Assembly: GCA_041395725.1 (NCBI GenBank)
Contig: JAWKZW010000001.1
Span: 186,001-250,000 of the forward strand
Reading direction: 5' to 3'
Source of the DNA: Gammaproteobacteria bacterium
GTDB taxonomy: Bacteria; Pseudomonadota; Gammaproteobacteria; Pseudomonadales; Pseudohongiellaceae
Length of the DNA: 64,000 bases
In this document: positions 16,480 to 24,542 of the stretch, in pieces
How the letters are laid out: each line of letters starts with the position of its first letter
Numbering within the stretch: the first letter of the stretch is position 1
Program-made: the position numbers and the translations under genes
The notes under the pieces: model-generated
What the model was told of the DNA's origin: nothing
The model's database searches: none
What the model saw: only the letters and a program-made list of their open reading frames with translations

Positions 16480-17553
16480 ATGAACCGCAGAATTGATCCG
16501 TTTTTCGGCGCACTGGCCTGCATCCTGCTTAGTGCCTGCCTGGACCAGCCTACCGCACCGCCGCCAGCCAATGCAGTGGCTGTCACAGCCGTGCTGGAGA
16601 CAATACCCGTTACCAGCGATGACGATGCGGCAGACGATCCTGTTATCTGGGTACATCCCGAGGATGCCGGCGCGAGCCTGATAATTGGTACCGACAAGCA
16701 GTACGGCCTCGAGGTCTATAACCTGGCGGGTGAGCGGGTGCAGTCGGTTCCGGCGGGCCGAACCAACAATGTTGATCTGCGTATGCTGGCGGATAACGAT
16801 AGCTGGTCTGCTATCGCCGCCGCCAGCAACCGCTCCACCAACACCCTGAGTCTTTTCGGCATTGACAAGGAAGGAACGCTATCCTGGCTGCGGGAAAGTG
16901 AAATCGAGACCGGTCTAACTGAACCCTATGGACTGTGCATGTTTCAGAATTCCGATGGACTGCAGATTTTTGTCAATGACACGGACGGCAGCTACCAGCA
17001 GTGGCTGCTCACACCGAACGGCGAAAATACTGCTTCGCTTCAGTTTGACGCCAGGCTCGTGCGGCAGTTCTCCGTGTCAAGCCAGCCAGAGGGTTGCGTT
17101 GCGGACGATGCAAACCAGCGCCTGTTTCTTGGCATTGAGGAAGAAGGGATACGTGTTGTTGATGCCAACCACAGACGACCCGCCAAACTCCAGAGCATCG
17201 CAGAGATAGACGGCGAGATTCTGGTGGCTGATGTAGAAGGTATGAGTCTTTATCTGCAGGGAACAACAGGTTACCTGGTAGTATCCAGCCAGGGCAACTA
17301 CAGTTACGCCGTCTATGACCGACTGCCCCCCTTCAGTTATAAAGGAAGCTTCATCATTGTTGATAACGAAGCGAATGAAGTGGACGGCAGCCAGGAAACC
17401 GATGGTCTGGATGTCAGCAGCCTGCTTAGAACTGCCACGTTCCCGGAAGGATTGCTGGTTGTTCAGGACGGTTTCAATACCAGACCGGACCAGGCTCAGA
17501 ACTTCAAATACGTCTCCTGGCAGGCAATTTCAACAGCGCTGAATCTGCCGTAG
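16480..17553 (+). CDS. Beta-propeller phytase (3-phytase) lipoprotein
   Basis: 357 residues with a lipoprotein signal ending in LLSAC (Cys20), so the mature enzyme is probably anchored to the outer membrane. From residue about 45 the chain shows the beta-propeller phytase opening: DDDAADDPVIWVHPEDA, IIGTDKQYGLEVYNLAG and RTNNVDLR, with further blades (EPYGLCMF, VADVEGMSLY, ETDGLDVSS). The acidic clusters bind the calcium ions needed for catalysis. These enzymes remove phosphate from phytate. The gene has its own Pho box and is followed by a TonB receptor gene with another, which suggests capture and breakdown of phytate under phosphate starvation. Confidence 0.85.
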   Translation: MNRRIDPFFGALACILLSACLDQPTAPPPANAVAVTAVLETIPVTSDDDAADDPVIWVHPEDAGASLIIGTDKQYGLEVYNLAGERVQSVPAGRTNNVDLRMLADNDSWSAIAAASNRSTNTLSLFGIDKEGTLSWLRESEIETGLTEPYGLCMFQNSDGLQIFVNDTDGSYQQWLLTPNGENTASLQFDARLVRQFSVSSQPEGCVADDANQRLFLGIEEEGIRVVDANHRRPAKLQSIAEIDGEILVADVEGMSLYLQGTTGYLVVSSQGNYSYAVYDRLPPFSYKGSFIIVDNEANEVDGSQETDGLDVSSLLRTATFPEGLLVVQDGFNTRPDQAQNFKYVSWQAISTALNLP

Positions 17554-17618
17554 GCGACCTGTTACGGTCCCAACACCTTGAACAGATGGAGCAATAACCC
17601 GCCAGAAAATTTGTAGAG

Positions 17619-17652
17619 TCGTCACATTCTTGTCATATGACAAAAATGTAAT
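17619..17652 (+). promoter_or_regulatory. Pho box and -10 element of the TonB receptor gene
   Basis: TCGTCAC-ATTC-TTGTCAT (17619-17636) matches the PhoB direct-repeat pattern with four-base spacing. TGTAAT (17647-17652) follows ten bases later as the -10. The right half is also part of the palindrome TTGTCATATGACAA (17630-17643). The leader to the receptor start is close to 90 bases. Confidence 0.58.
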
Positions 17653-17745
17653 ATCTGTTCTACCTGCCCCCATTTATTGTTACTGTAATGAAATCGTAAT
17701 CTCAACCTCCTAACATTCCTGCTTTCATTCAACCTGTCTATCAAG

Positions 17746-20286
17746 GTGATTAATGTGAGCAGAAATTTCAGATTCGCCAGGAACAGTCTTACTGCAGCAA
17801 TCAGTATGGCACTGGCGATTGACGCGCTGGGCCAGCAGCCAGTAAATCTTGACGAAATAGTCGTCGTTGGGAGCAGAGCCAGCCTCGCCAGCGCCATTCA
17901 GAAACAGCGCAATGCCAATTCGGTTGTCGGGGTCGTGGACTCCGATGCCATCGGAAACTTTGCCGACATCAACGTGGCAGAATCATTGAGACGTATATCC
18001 GGCATCATGGTTGAGAATGATCAGGGTGAAGGCCGTTACGTGTCAGTGCGAGGTTTGAATACTGACCTCAACGCCATGACGATCAATGGCGTCAGCACCA
18101 CAGCACCGGAGGATCGCAGAGGCATTATCCTGGACGGTGTTCCCTCAGACCTGCTGGAAAGCATGACCGTTTACAAATCACTGACTCCGAACCTGGATGC
18201 CGACAGCCTGGGCGGTGCCATCGACCTGGAAACCATCACTGCTTTTTCCTATGACGACATGTTTATCCGGGTTAAAGCAGAAACTTCCCGCAATGAACTC
18301 ACCAAAGACAGCAGCAACCCCGAACTGTCTGCTACGTTTGCCAATCGCTGGGATGTGGCTGGCGGTGAGTTCGGTGTGGCGCTGGTACTGAGTGACCAGA
18401 CGCGACGAATCGTCGCCCACAACAACGAAAATGGAGGCTGGTCAGACGTCGCGCCAAATGACGACTATGAAATGCGTTTCTATGACCTCGAACGGGAGCG
18501 GGAAGGAGTTATTCTGAATCTCGATTACCGGACTGATTCGGGTAACAGTTTCTATTTCCACCTGTTTCACAATGAATACAAAGACACAGAGTGGCGGGCC
18601 AAGTGGGAAACCCGCGACGGACTGGAAGACAACGAGCCGGTGATTTCCGGGTCAGTATTCAGCTACGCTGATTCCAAAGTTGATACCGAAAGTCGCAATC
18701 GCACCGAGGTGCGTGAGATCACTTCCCTGCAGCTTGGCACCAGTTTCCAGCTCAATGATCGAAATCGGGTCGACCTCGAACTGTTCAGCTCTGAAGCAGA
18801 GCAGGATGATCGCGACCGCCAGACAGCCATCTTTCGCTCCAGCAGGGTTGCAAGTCCGATTACTTACGACAACTCCAACTATAGAAAGCCAACGGTCAGT
18901 TTTCCCCAGGAATTTTACAATCCTGACATTTTCAGCCTGAACGCCTGGGAGAAGGAAGGTGCCCTGAATACAGACGAGGATTTCGGCGGGCGCATCGATG
19001 TGTTTTACGACCTGGCTGCCACCACTGAACTGCAGTACGGGGTCAAAGCCCGCTTTCGGGAAAAGGTCAACGAGTATAATTTCTGTGGCTATGAGCCTGT
19101 CGATACTGTCCTGTTGAGCGAAGTTTCTTTTACAACACCTGACCGCTTCTTTAACAGTATTCCAGGCCCCACCCCCACTTTTGAACAGGCCAAGACCTTC
19201 ATCAACAATCTGGGCACCGGCACTGTACCGCTTTCCGATGGCACTGCCTGTTTCAACCCCGGCACTTTTTTCGAATTCAGTGGCGATGAGGAGGAAGAGT
19301 CCATCCCGGCCGACTGGTACACCGACGAAGACGTGCTATCTGGCTACGTGATGGCGACCACGCAACTGGAAGATGCCACCTGGGTTTACGGTTTGCGTTA
19401 CGAGAATACCAGCGCCACCTACCGGGGAAAGAAATTCGATGACGATGGTTTTGCCGGCTTCACCAGCTTTGACAACGACTACGGCTTTCTCGCCCCCTCA
19501 CTTAACATAAAGTACAACCTGGCCGAAGACCAGATTGTCCGGTTCGGTGCATTCCGATCGCTGATTCGCCCAGGATTTCAGGAATCCAGTGCGGGCGCCA
19601 TCATCGATACGGAAGACAATGAGATCGAAGGAGGCAATCCCGAACTGGATCCAACCACGGCGTGGAATTTCGATCTTACCTACGAATATTACCTGGGCCT
19701 GGAGACCTTCTTCGGTGCAGGGCTTTTCTACAAGGAAATCAAAGACCCGGTCGTGGAAGTTGAGTCTACTGATGCGGTGTTTCGTGGCCAGACCTGGGAT
19801 GTCGCCGGCACTTTTATAAACGCGAATGACTCGGACATCTACGGCTTCGAGGTGTCGTTTCAGACAGTATTGCAGAGTGGATTTCTATTTGTTGCCAACT
19901 ACACCTATTCTGATGGAGAAACAGATCTGCCGGCTGACTCTGTGAATGGTCAGCGCAGCATACCGTTCTTCAAGCAGGCCAAGCACACCGGTAACCTGTC
20001 CGTTGGTTATGACCAGGGTCCCTGGGATGTGCGTCTGGCAACCAATTACCGAAGCAAATACCTGGATGAAATTGGAGATGACAGCCCGTTTGATCGCTAC
20101 ACCGATGATCACATGCAGGTGGATCTGACCGTCAGGTATGCCTTCGATGACAGACTGATCATCACCGCCGAAGCAATCAATCTGAATGATCGGCCCGAGT
20201 ATTATTACTTTGGCAACCGCAGCAGGCTTTCTCAGTATGATGAATACGGGACTACTTACGGTCTGGGATTTCGTTATAACTTTTGA
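17746..20286 (+). CDS. TonB-dependent outer-membrane receptor
   Basis: 846 residues from GTG 17746 (another GTG lies three codons later). A signal peptide is followed by LDEIVVVGSRASLASAIQ, a plug domain (IGNFADINVAESLRRISGI, RGLNTDLNAMTINGV, LESMTVYKSLTPNLDADSLGGAID), then a long 22-strand barrel ending in an aromatic GLGFRYNF. This is the receptor class whose plug ends in SLGGAIDL, often used for glycans and other large substrates. It is separated from the phytase gene by about 190 bases containing its own Pho box. Uptake of phytate or its breakdown products, energised by TonB, is inferred from that context. No partner periplasmic binding protein is seen. Confidence 0.87.
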   Translation: MINVSRNFRFARNSLTAAISMALAIDALGQQPVNLDEIVVVGSRASLASAIQKQRNANSVVGVVDSDAIGNFADINVAESLRRISGIMVENDQGEGRYVSVRGLNTDLNAMTINGVSTTAPEDRRGIILDGVPSDLLESMTVYKSLTPNLDADSLGGAIDLETITAFSYDDMFIRVKAETSRNELTKDSSNPELSATFANRWDVAGGEFGVALVLSDQTRRIVAHNNENGGWSDVAPNDDYEMRFYDLEREREGVILNLDYRTDSGNSFYFHLFHNEYKDTEWRAKWETRDGLEDNEPVISGSVFSYADSKVDTESRNRTEVREITSLQLGTSFQLNDRNRVDLELFSSEAEQDDRDRQTAIFRSSRVASPITYDNSNYRKPTVSFPQEFYNPDIFSLNAWEKEGALNTDEDFGGRIDVFYDLAATTELQYGVKARFREKVNEYNFCGYEPVDTVLLSEVSFTTPDRFFNSIPGPTPTFEQAKTFINNLGTGTVPLSDGTACFNPGTFFEFSGDEEEESIPADWYTDEDVLSGYVMATTQLEDATWVYGLRYENTSATYRGKKFDDDGFAGFTSFDNDYGFLAPSLNIKYNLAEDQIVRFGAFRSLIRPGFQESSAGAIIDTEDNEIEGGNPELDPTTAWNFDLTYEYYLGLETFFGAGLFYKEIKDPVVEVESTDAVFRGQTWDVAGTFINANDSDIYGFEVSFQTVLQSGFLFVANYTYSDGETDLPADSVNGQRSIPFFKQAKHTGNLSVGYDQGPWDVRLATNYRSKYLDEIGDDSPFDRYTDDHMQVDLTVRYAFDDRLIITAEAINLNDRPEYYYFGNRSRLSQYDEYGTTYGLGFRYNF

Positions 20287-20296
20287 CAGAGAAAAG

Positions 20297-20326
20297 AAAA
20301 ACGGTGGGAATTGGCCCACCGTTTTT
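20297..20326. terminator. Bidirectional rho-independent terminator
   Basis: A perfect 12-base stem (aaaaacggtggg / cccaccgttttt) with a six-base loop lies between the convergent TonB receptor and FMN-binding genes. The A and T runs on both sides give a U-tract in either direction. Confidence 0.9.
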
Positions 20327-20334
20327 CCTGCGAC

Positions 20335-20943
20335 TTACCTGATATAGGCGTCAGTTACTTCCCGAACCGCCTTGCGGATACCCCTGGCGGCCGCCTTGGC
20401 GGAAATAGTTGCGTTGGCAATTCCGTCGATGTCCTTGTCGACCTGGAAACGGTCGGAGGCACGCATGCCGATAAATTGCTCTTCAAACCCCCAGGAAAAG
20501 AAATCACCGACGGTGTAGCGCAGTGATTCCTTGTAGTAGATCACCCGCAAGCCAACGATTTTGCCCTGCAGATCAATGCCGATCAGGGTATCGATCGGTC
20601 CGCTGTAGCCGTTGGGCTCGGGCGGCACGTCAGGCGTCACGATTGCATAACCGATCAATTCCTGTTCACCGCTGTCCTTGTTGGTTCGATAGGCCTTGTA
20701 AACCGGTGGCTCACCACCCTTTTCGGAGAAGCTTTCCGCCCCCGGGACCACCTGTTTGAGTAATCGCAGCGACGTGTGATCAGCATTGGCGGCCTCGACC
20801 CCTGCACGCAGCGTCGTTCCGCCAAAAAACTGATCCGCCAGTCTGCCTCCACCGTCGAATCCGGCCACTGCCAGCAACCCGGCCAGTAAAACGGCTTTGC
20901 GCACCATGCGGCGACCCTGTTGACTCCACTTACTGTTTTCCAC
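20335..20943 (-). CDS. Membrane-anchored FMN-binding protein (RnfG/NqrC-like)
   Basis: The start is placed at GTG 20943, which has AGAGG six bases upstream; longer (20991) and shorter (20907) starts are possible. One N-terminal membrane segment (AVLLAGLLAVAG) is followed by an FMN_bind domain: SGPIDTLIGIDLQGKIVGLRV, then DGIANATISAKA. In RnfG, NqrC and related proteins a Thr/Ser in the D-x2-(S/G)-x-A-T-x-(S/T) motif carries covalent FMN attached by ApbE; here the likely site is the Ser of NATIS. The other Rnf or Nqr subunits are absent, so it is a stand-alone flavoprotein, probably moving electrons at the periplasmic face. It is convergent with the TonB receptor gene. Confidence 0.72.
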   Translation of the reverse strand: MENSKWSQQGRRMVRKAVLLAGLLAVAGFDGGGRLADQFFGGTTLRAGVEAANADHTSLRLLKQVVPGAESFSEKGGEPPVYKAYRTNKDSGEQELIGYAIVTPDVPPEPNGYSGPIDTLIGIDLQGKIVGLRVIYYKESLRYTVGDFFSWGFEEQFIGMRASDRFQVDKDIDGIANATISAKAAARGIRKAVREVTDAYIR

Positions 20944-21238
20944 TTGCTGCCTCTGCCCTACTCGACTCACTTGTCTCTCTTTTCGCGTCACTTAACTGCG
21001 TCCCATAGTTCTCCGGGCTTTCCGGACTCTCCGGACTCTCCTGGGTTTCCCGGCTTTCCGGGCGTTCCGGACTCACAAAGCTCACTGGATGCGCTTAGTA
21101 CAGACCGGGCTTACTCAGCCCGACTTTCACACGCAGCCCAGGCAGTCACCCTGGTTTCCTTTGCCCCACCGGGTACAGGCAGGCCAATACCGATATTTGA
21201 CCATTAAACAGGCGCCAGATCAAAACCGCCGCCGACAA

Positions 21239-22330
21239 TTAGTCCTGATCCGGCAACGGGATACCGCGTTCCTGCAGGACTTCGGCCAGTACCCTGGAGC
21301 CATTGACCCCGGTCGGAAACCCCGAGTACAGCGTGACCTGCGCCATCAGTTCAGACAGCTCGGCCGGGGTAATGCCATTATCCAGGCCACGGCGCAGGTG
21401 CACCCGCAGCTGGTCGGTCTGATAAGCTGCCTGGGTCATGGCGATCGTCACCAGGCTGCGATCCCGGGGCGACAACTGGGGACGGGTCCAGGTCTCACCA
21501 TAGACCAGGCCGTCGATAAGGGTATCCAGATACGGAGCACCCGGAAAACGTGCATCCGGCAGTTCCAGCCCACGGGCCTCGAACACTTCGGCGGCAACCC
21601 GGGCAGCATTCACACCGGTGGGGAAGCCGGCGTAAAAAGTGACATGGGTGATCACCTCGGAGATTTCATCCTGGGTGACCCCGTTATCCAGCGCCCGCCC
21701 CACGTGGTGGCGAACCTCGCTGGAAGCATAGAGTGCGGTGCCCACGGCCACCGTGATCAGGCTGCGGTCACGGGGGGAAAGCTCATCCCGTTGCCAGGTT
21801 TCGGCATAGACCAGCTGATTCAGCATATCCCGCACATAAGGTGTCTGCGGAAACGCATTGGGAAATTCATCGGTCGGGTTTTCCGGTAGTTCCCGACCAG
21901 AGGCGCCGGGCGGCGACATGGGCAGGCCCCGTTCCTGGAAAACCTCGGCGGCGACCCGAGCGGCATTGACACCGGTGGGAAAGCCGGAATACCACAGCAC
22001 ATGGGCAATGATTTCCGCGATCTCCGCCTGGGTCACGCCATTGTCCAGAGCCCGGCCCATGTGCAGGCGCAATTCGTTGGTGACATACAGTGCCTGGTTG
22101 ACCGCAACCGTGATCATGCTGCGGTCCCTGGCCGACAGGCCCGGGCGCTCCCAGATATCCCCATAGAGTGTGGCATCGCGAATTTCACCCAGATAAGGGG
22201 CGGCATCATAGGCGCCGGGTGGTGGTGCTGGCTGCTGCGCCTGGAGGCCGGACTGCATGGAGAGCGTGGTAATACACAGCAACGTCAGCGCTGCAACTGA
22301 AAGGCGGGGTCTGGAATGGTTAACGGCCAT
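21239..22330 (-). CDS. Exported protein with three carboxymuconolactone-decarboxylase-like domains
   Basis: The start at ATG 22330 follows AGGAGAG. A Sec signal (AALTLLCITTLSMQSGLQA) precedes three tandem copies of about 90 residues (near 45-137, 165-256 and 268-359). Each copy has a PYL/V start, a W-x-R-x-x-LS-x-RDRS core, an RALDNGVTQ-x-E turn and an YSGFPTGVN-x-x-R ending. This is the CMD fold of 4-carboxymuconolactone decarboxylase. The C-x-x-C-x-x-x-H redox site of AhpD relatives is absent; the only cysteine is in the signal peptide, so peroxidase chemistry is excluded. Most CMD proteins are single-domain hexamers, so three linked copies plus export are unusual. The substrate is unknown. 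Confidence 0.78.
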   Translation of the reverse strand: MAVNHSRPRLSVAALTLLCITTLSMQSGLQAQQPAPPPGAYDAAPYLGEIRDATLYGDIWERPGLSARDRSMITVAVNQALYVTNELRLHMGRALDNGVTQAEIAEIIAHVLWYSGFPTGVNAARVAAEVFQERGLPMSPPGASGRELPENPTDEFPNAFPQTPYVRDMLNQLVYAETWQRDELSPRDRSLITVAVGTALYASSEVRHHVGRALDNGVTQDEISEVITHVTFYAGFPTGVNAARVAAEVFEARGLELPDARFPGAPYLDTLIDGLVYGETWTRPQLSPRDRSLVTIAMTQAAYQTDQLRVHLRRGLDNGITPAELSELMAQVTLYSGFPTGVNGSRVLAEVLQERGIPLPDQD

Positions 22331-22505
22331 GATCACTCTCTCCTGTTTTTAGTGGCAAGCGCAGAGAAGGTACTGCCGGACCGGCATTTTGTCCAATAAT
22401 CTCCCTAAGGAACATCTGCTTGTTCCTGCTTCGAAAGCAGGGCAAATGCTGTACACTACGCGCCTCGTAAAAACCACTTCCAGTAATCACTTCCAGAGAC
22501 AGCCC

Positions 22506-24401
22506 ATGCCACTGCTTCGGCTCGACAAGGTCAGCCTTAATTTCGGTACCCATATTCTGCTGGACCAGGTGGACTTTCAGATCGAAAAAGGCGAGCGTAT
22601 CGGCCTGCTGGGTCGCAACGGAGCCGGCAAGACTACCCTGATGAAAGTCATCGCCGGCTCCGTGCAGCCGGAAAGCGGTGAGCGCTGGCTGCGCCCGGAA
22701 ACCAAAATGGCCTGGCTGGAGCAATCCCTGCCGGAGGGCGAACAACAGACGGTTTACGACATGGTCGCCGGCGGCCTGGCAGAGGTCGGCCAGCTGCTGG
22801 CCCGTTACCATCACCTGGTGGCCGACTACGAAAACGCTAACCTGGACGAACTGGAGCGTCTGCAGAGTCAGCTGGATGCAAAGCAGGGCTGGAGCCTGGG
22901 ACAGAAAGTCGACACGGTCATCAGCCAGCTTGAGTTGCCGGCCGAAAAGCTGCTGGCAGAACTGTCCGGTGGCTGGCGCAAACGCGTAGCCCTGGCCCGG
23001 GCCCTGGTACGGGAGCCAGACCTGCTGCTGCTGGACGAACCCACCAACCACCTGGATATTCTCGCTATCGAGTGGCTTGAAAAACAGCTGGCTGATTTCC
23101 ACGGTGCGCTGCTGTTGGTGACCCACGACCGTCGTTTTCTGCAAAGCGTGGCCAACAAGATTGCCGAGATCGACCGCGGACACCTGCAGGAGTTTACCGG
23201 CAGCTACGAGAGATTCCTGCGCTTTCGCGCTGAACAGCTGGCCGCCGAGGCCACCGCCAACAAACTGTTCGACAAGAAACTGGCTGAGGAAGAGGTCTGG
23301 ATCCGGCAGGGCATCAAGGCGCGCCGCACCCGCAACGAAGGCCGGGTCCGGGCCCTGGAATCCATGCGACGTGAGCGCGGTGAAAGACGGGAAAGCCAGG
23401 GTAAAGCCAGTTTCAGTGCCAGCCAGGGTGAGTCCTCGGGAAAGATCGTGGTCGAGCTGAAAAACGTCAGCCACCGCTACGACGAGGTGGATGTCGTGCG
23501 AAACTTTTCGACGACTGTCATGCGCGGCGACCGGATCGGTCTGGTGGGTGTAAACGGTGCCGGTAAGACCACCCTGCTGAAAATTCTGCTGGGTCAACTG
23601 CAGCCCAGTGAAGGCGAGGTAAAGCTGGGCAGCAAACTGGAAGTGGCCTATTTTGACCAGTTGCGGGAACACCTGGACCCTGAAAAAAACCTGATCGACA
23701 ATATCTGCGGCGGCCAGGAATTCATCGACATCAACGGCAAGCGCAAACATGCCATCACCTACCTGGGGGACTTCCTGTTCACCCCGGACCGTATCCGCAC
23801 ACCCGCCAAAGCCCTGTCGGGCGGTGAGCAGAACCGAGCCATCCTGGCGAAGGTTTTCAGCAAGCCCGCCAACCTGCTGGTGCTGGACGAACCGACCAAC
23901 GACCTGGATATCGAAACCCTGGAGCTGCTGGAAGAGATTCTGCTGCAGTTCGAGGGAACGGTGCTGCTGGTGAGCCATGACCGACAGTTCATGGACAACG
24001 TGGTCACCAGCATCCTGGTGTTCGAAGGCAATGGCCGGATCACCGAACGGGTGGGCGGCTACAGCGACTGGATCGCGCACGGCGGCAGCCTGACGAAACT
24101 GGAGCAAAATCTGAAAAGCTCAACCAGTTCAGCTAAAAAGGCAGATCCTGACCAGTCGGTCAAGCCGGTCAAAGTTGAAAACCGTCGCAACCCGTCATAC
24201 AAAGAAAAGAGGGCGCTGGAGCAACAGCTTAAACTCATTGGCCAGCTGGAGAGCCGGCAGCAGGAGCTGCAGGACGCCCTGTCCGATCAGGATTTTTACC
24301 GCCAGGACCAACAGCTGATCGACGCAACCCTGCAGGAGGTCGCCGACGTTCAGGCACAATTGGAAACTGCCTACATCCGCTGGGAAGAGCTTGAATCCTG
24401 A
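22506..24401 (+). CDS. uup: ABC-F ATPase Uup
   Basis: 631 residues from ATG 22506 (LLRLDKVSLNFG follows). There are two ABC ATPase domains without membrane segments. Walker A is GRNGAGKTT, then GVNGAGKTT. Signatures are LSGGWRKR and LSGGEQNR. Walker B is LLLLDEPTNHLDI and LLVLDEPTNDLDI. The linker is the basic P-site-tRNA-interaction helix region. A C-terminal coiled coil (YKEKRALEQQLKLIGQLESR to the end) is the extra domain that separates Uup from EttA, YbiT and YheS. Uup binds branched DNA and ribosomes and lowers transposon excision. The open frame extends 39 codons upstream without a better start. The gene is divergent from the triple-CMD gene. Confidence 0.9.
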   Translation: MPLLRLDKVSLNFGTHILLDQVDFQIEKGERIGLLGRNGAGKTTLMKVIAGSVQPESGERWLRPETKMAWLEQSLPEGEQQTVYDMVAGGLAEVGQLLARYHHLVADYENANLDELERLQSQLDAKQGWSLGQKVDTVISQLELPAEKLLAELSGGWRKRVALARALVREPDLLLLDEPTNHLDILAIEWLEKQLADFHGALLLVTHDRRFLQSVANKIAEIDRGHLQEFTGSYERFLRFRAEQLAAEATANKLFDKKLAEEEVWIRQGIKARRTRNEGRVRALESMRRERGERRESQGKASFSASQGESSGKIVVELKNVSHRYDEVDVVRNFSTTVMRGDRIGLVGVNGAGKTTLLKILLGQLQPSEGEVKLGSKLEVAYFDQLREHLDPEKNLIDNICGGQEFIDINGKRKHAITYLGDFLFTPDRIRTPAKALSGGEQNRAILAKVFSKPANLLVLDEPTNDLDIETLELLEEILLQFEGTVLLVSHDRQFMDNVVTSILVFEGNGRITERVGGYSDWIAHGGSLTKLEQNLKSSTSSAKKADPDQSVKPVKVENRRNPSYKEKRALEQQLKLIGQLESRQQELQDALSDQDFYRQDQQLIDATLQEVADVQAQLETAYIRWEELES

Positions 24402-24542
24402 TCAGCGGAACCTGCGCAGGCATAGACGGTAACCCTCCTTTTTTGTCGGGGGCAACAGTATCGAATGATACTGCTGAAATGTCGCGCGTGCGCAAAGCCA
24501 GTCTGTAAATTTCCCCCACCACTACCGTCAGGGCGATAAAGG

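Noticed and set aside
21001..21075. tccgg-rich tract with collagen-like translation (SPDSPGFPGFPG)
   Set aside because: No start signal or longer collagen pattern; more likely simple-sequence DNA upstream of the FMN-binding gene.
22320..24107. 595-codon reverse-strand open frame
   Set aside because: It lies entirely antisense to uup, whose ABC motifs are unambiguous, and its translation has biased low-complexity Gln/Leu composition.
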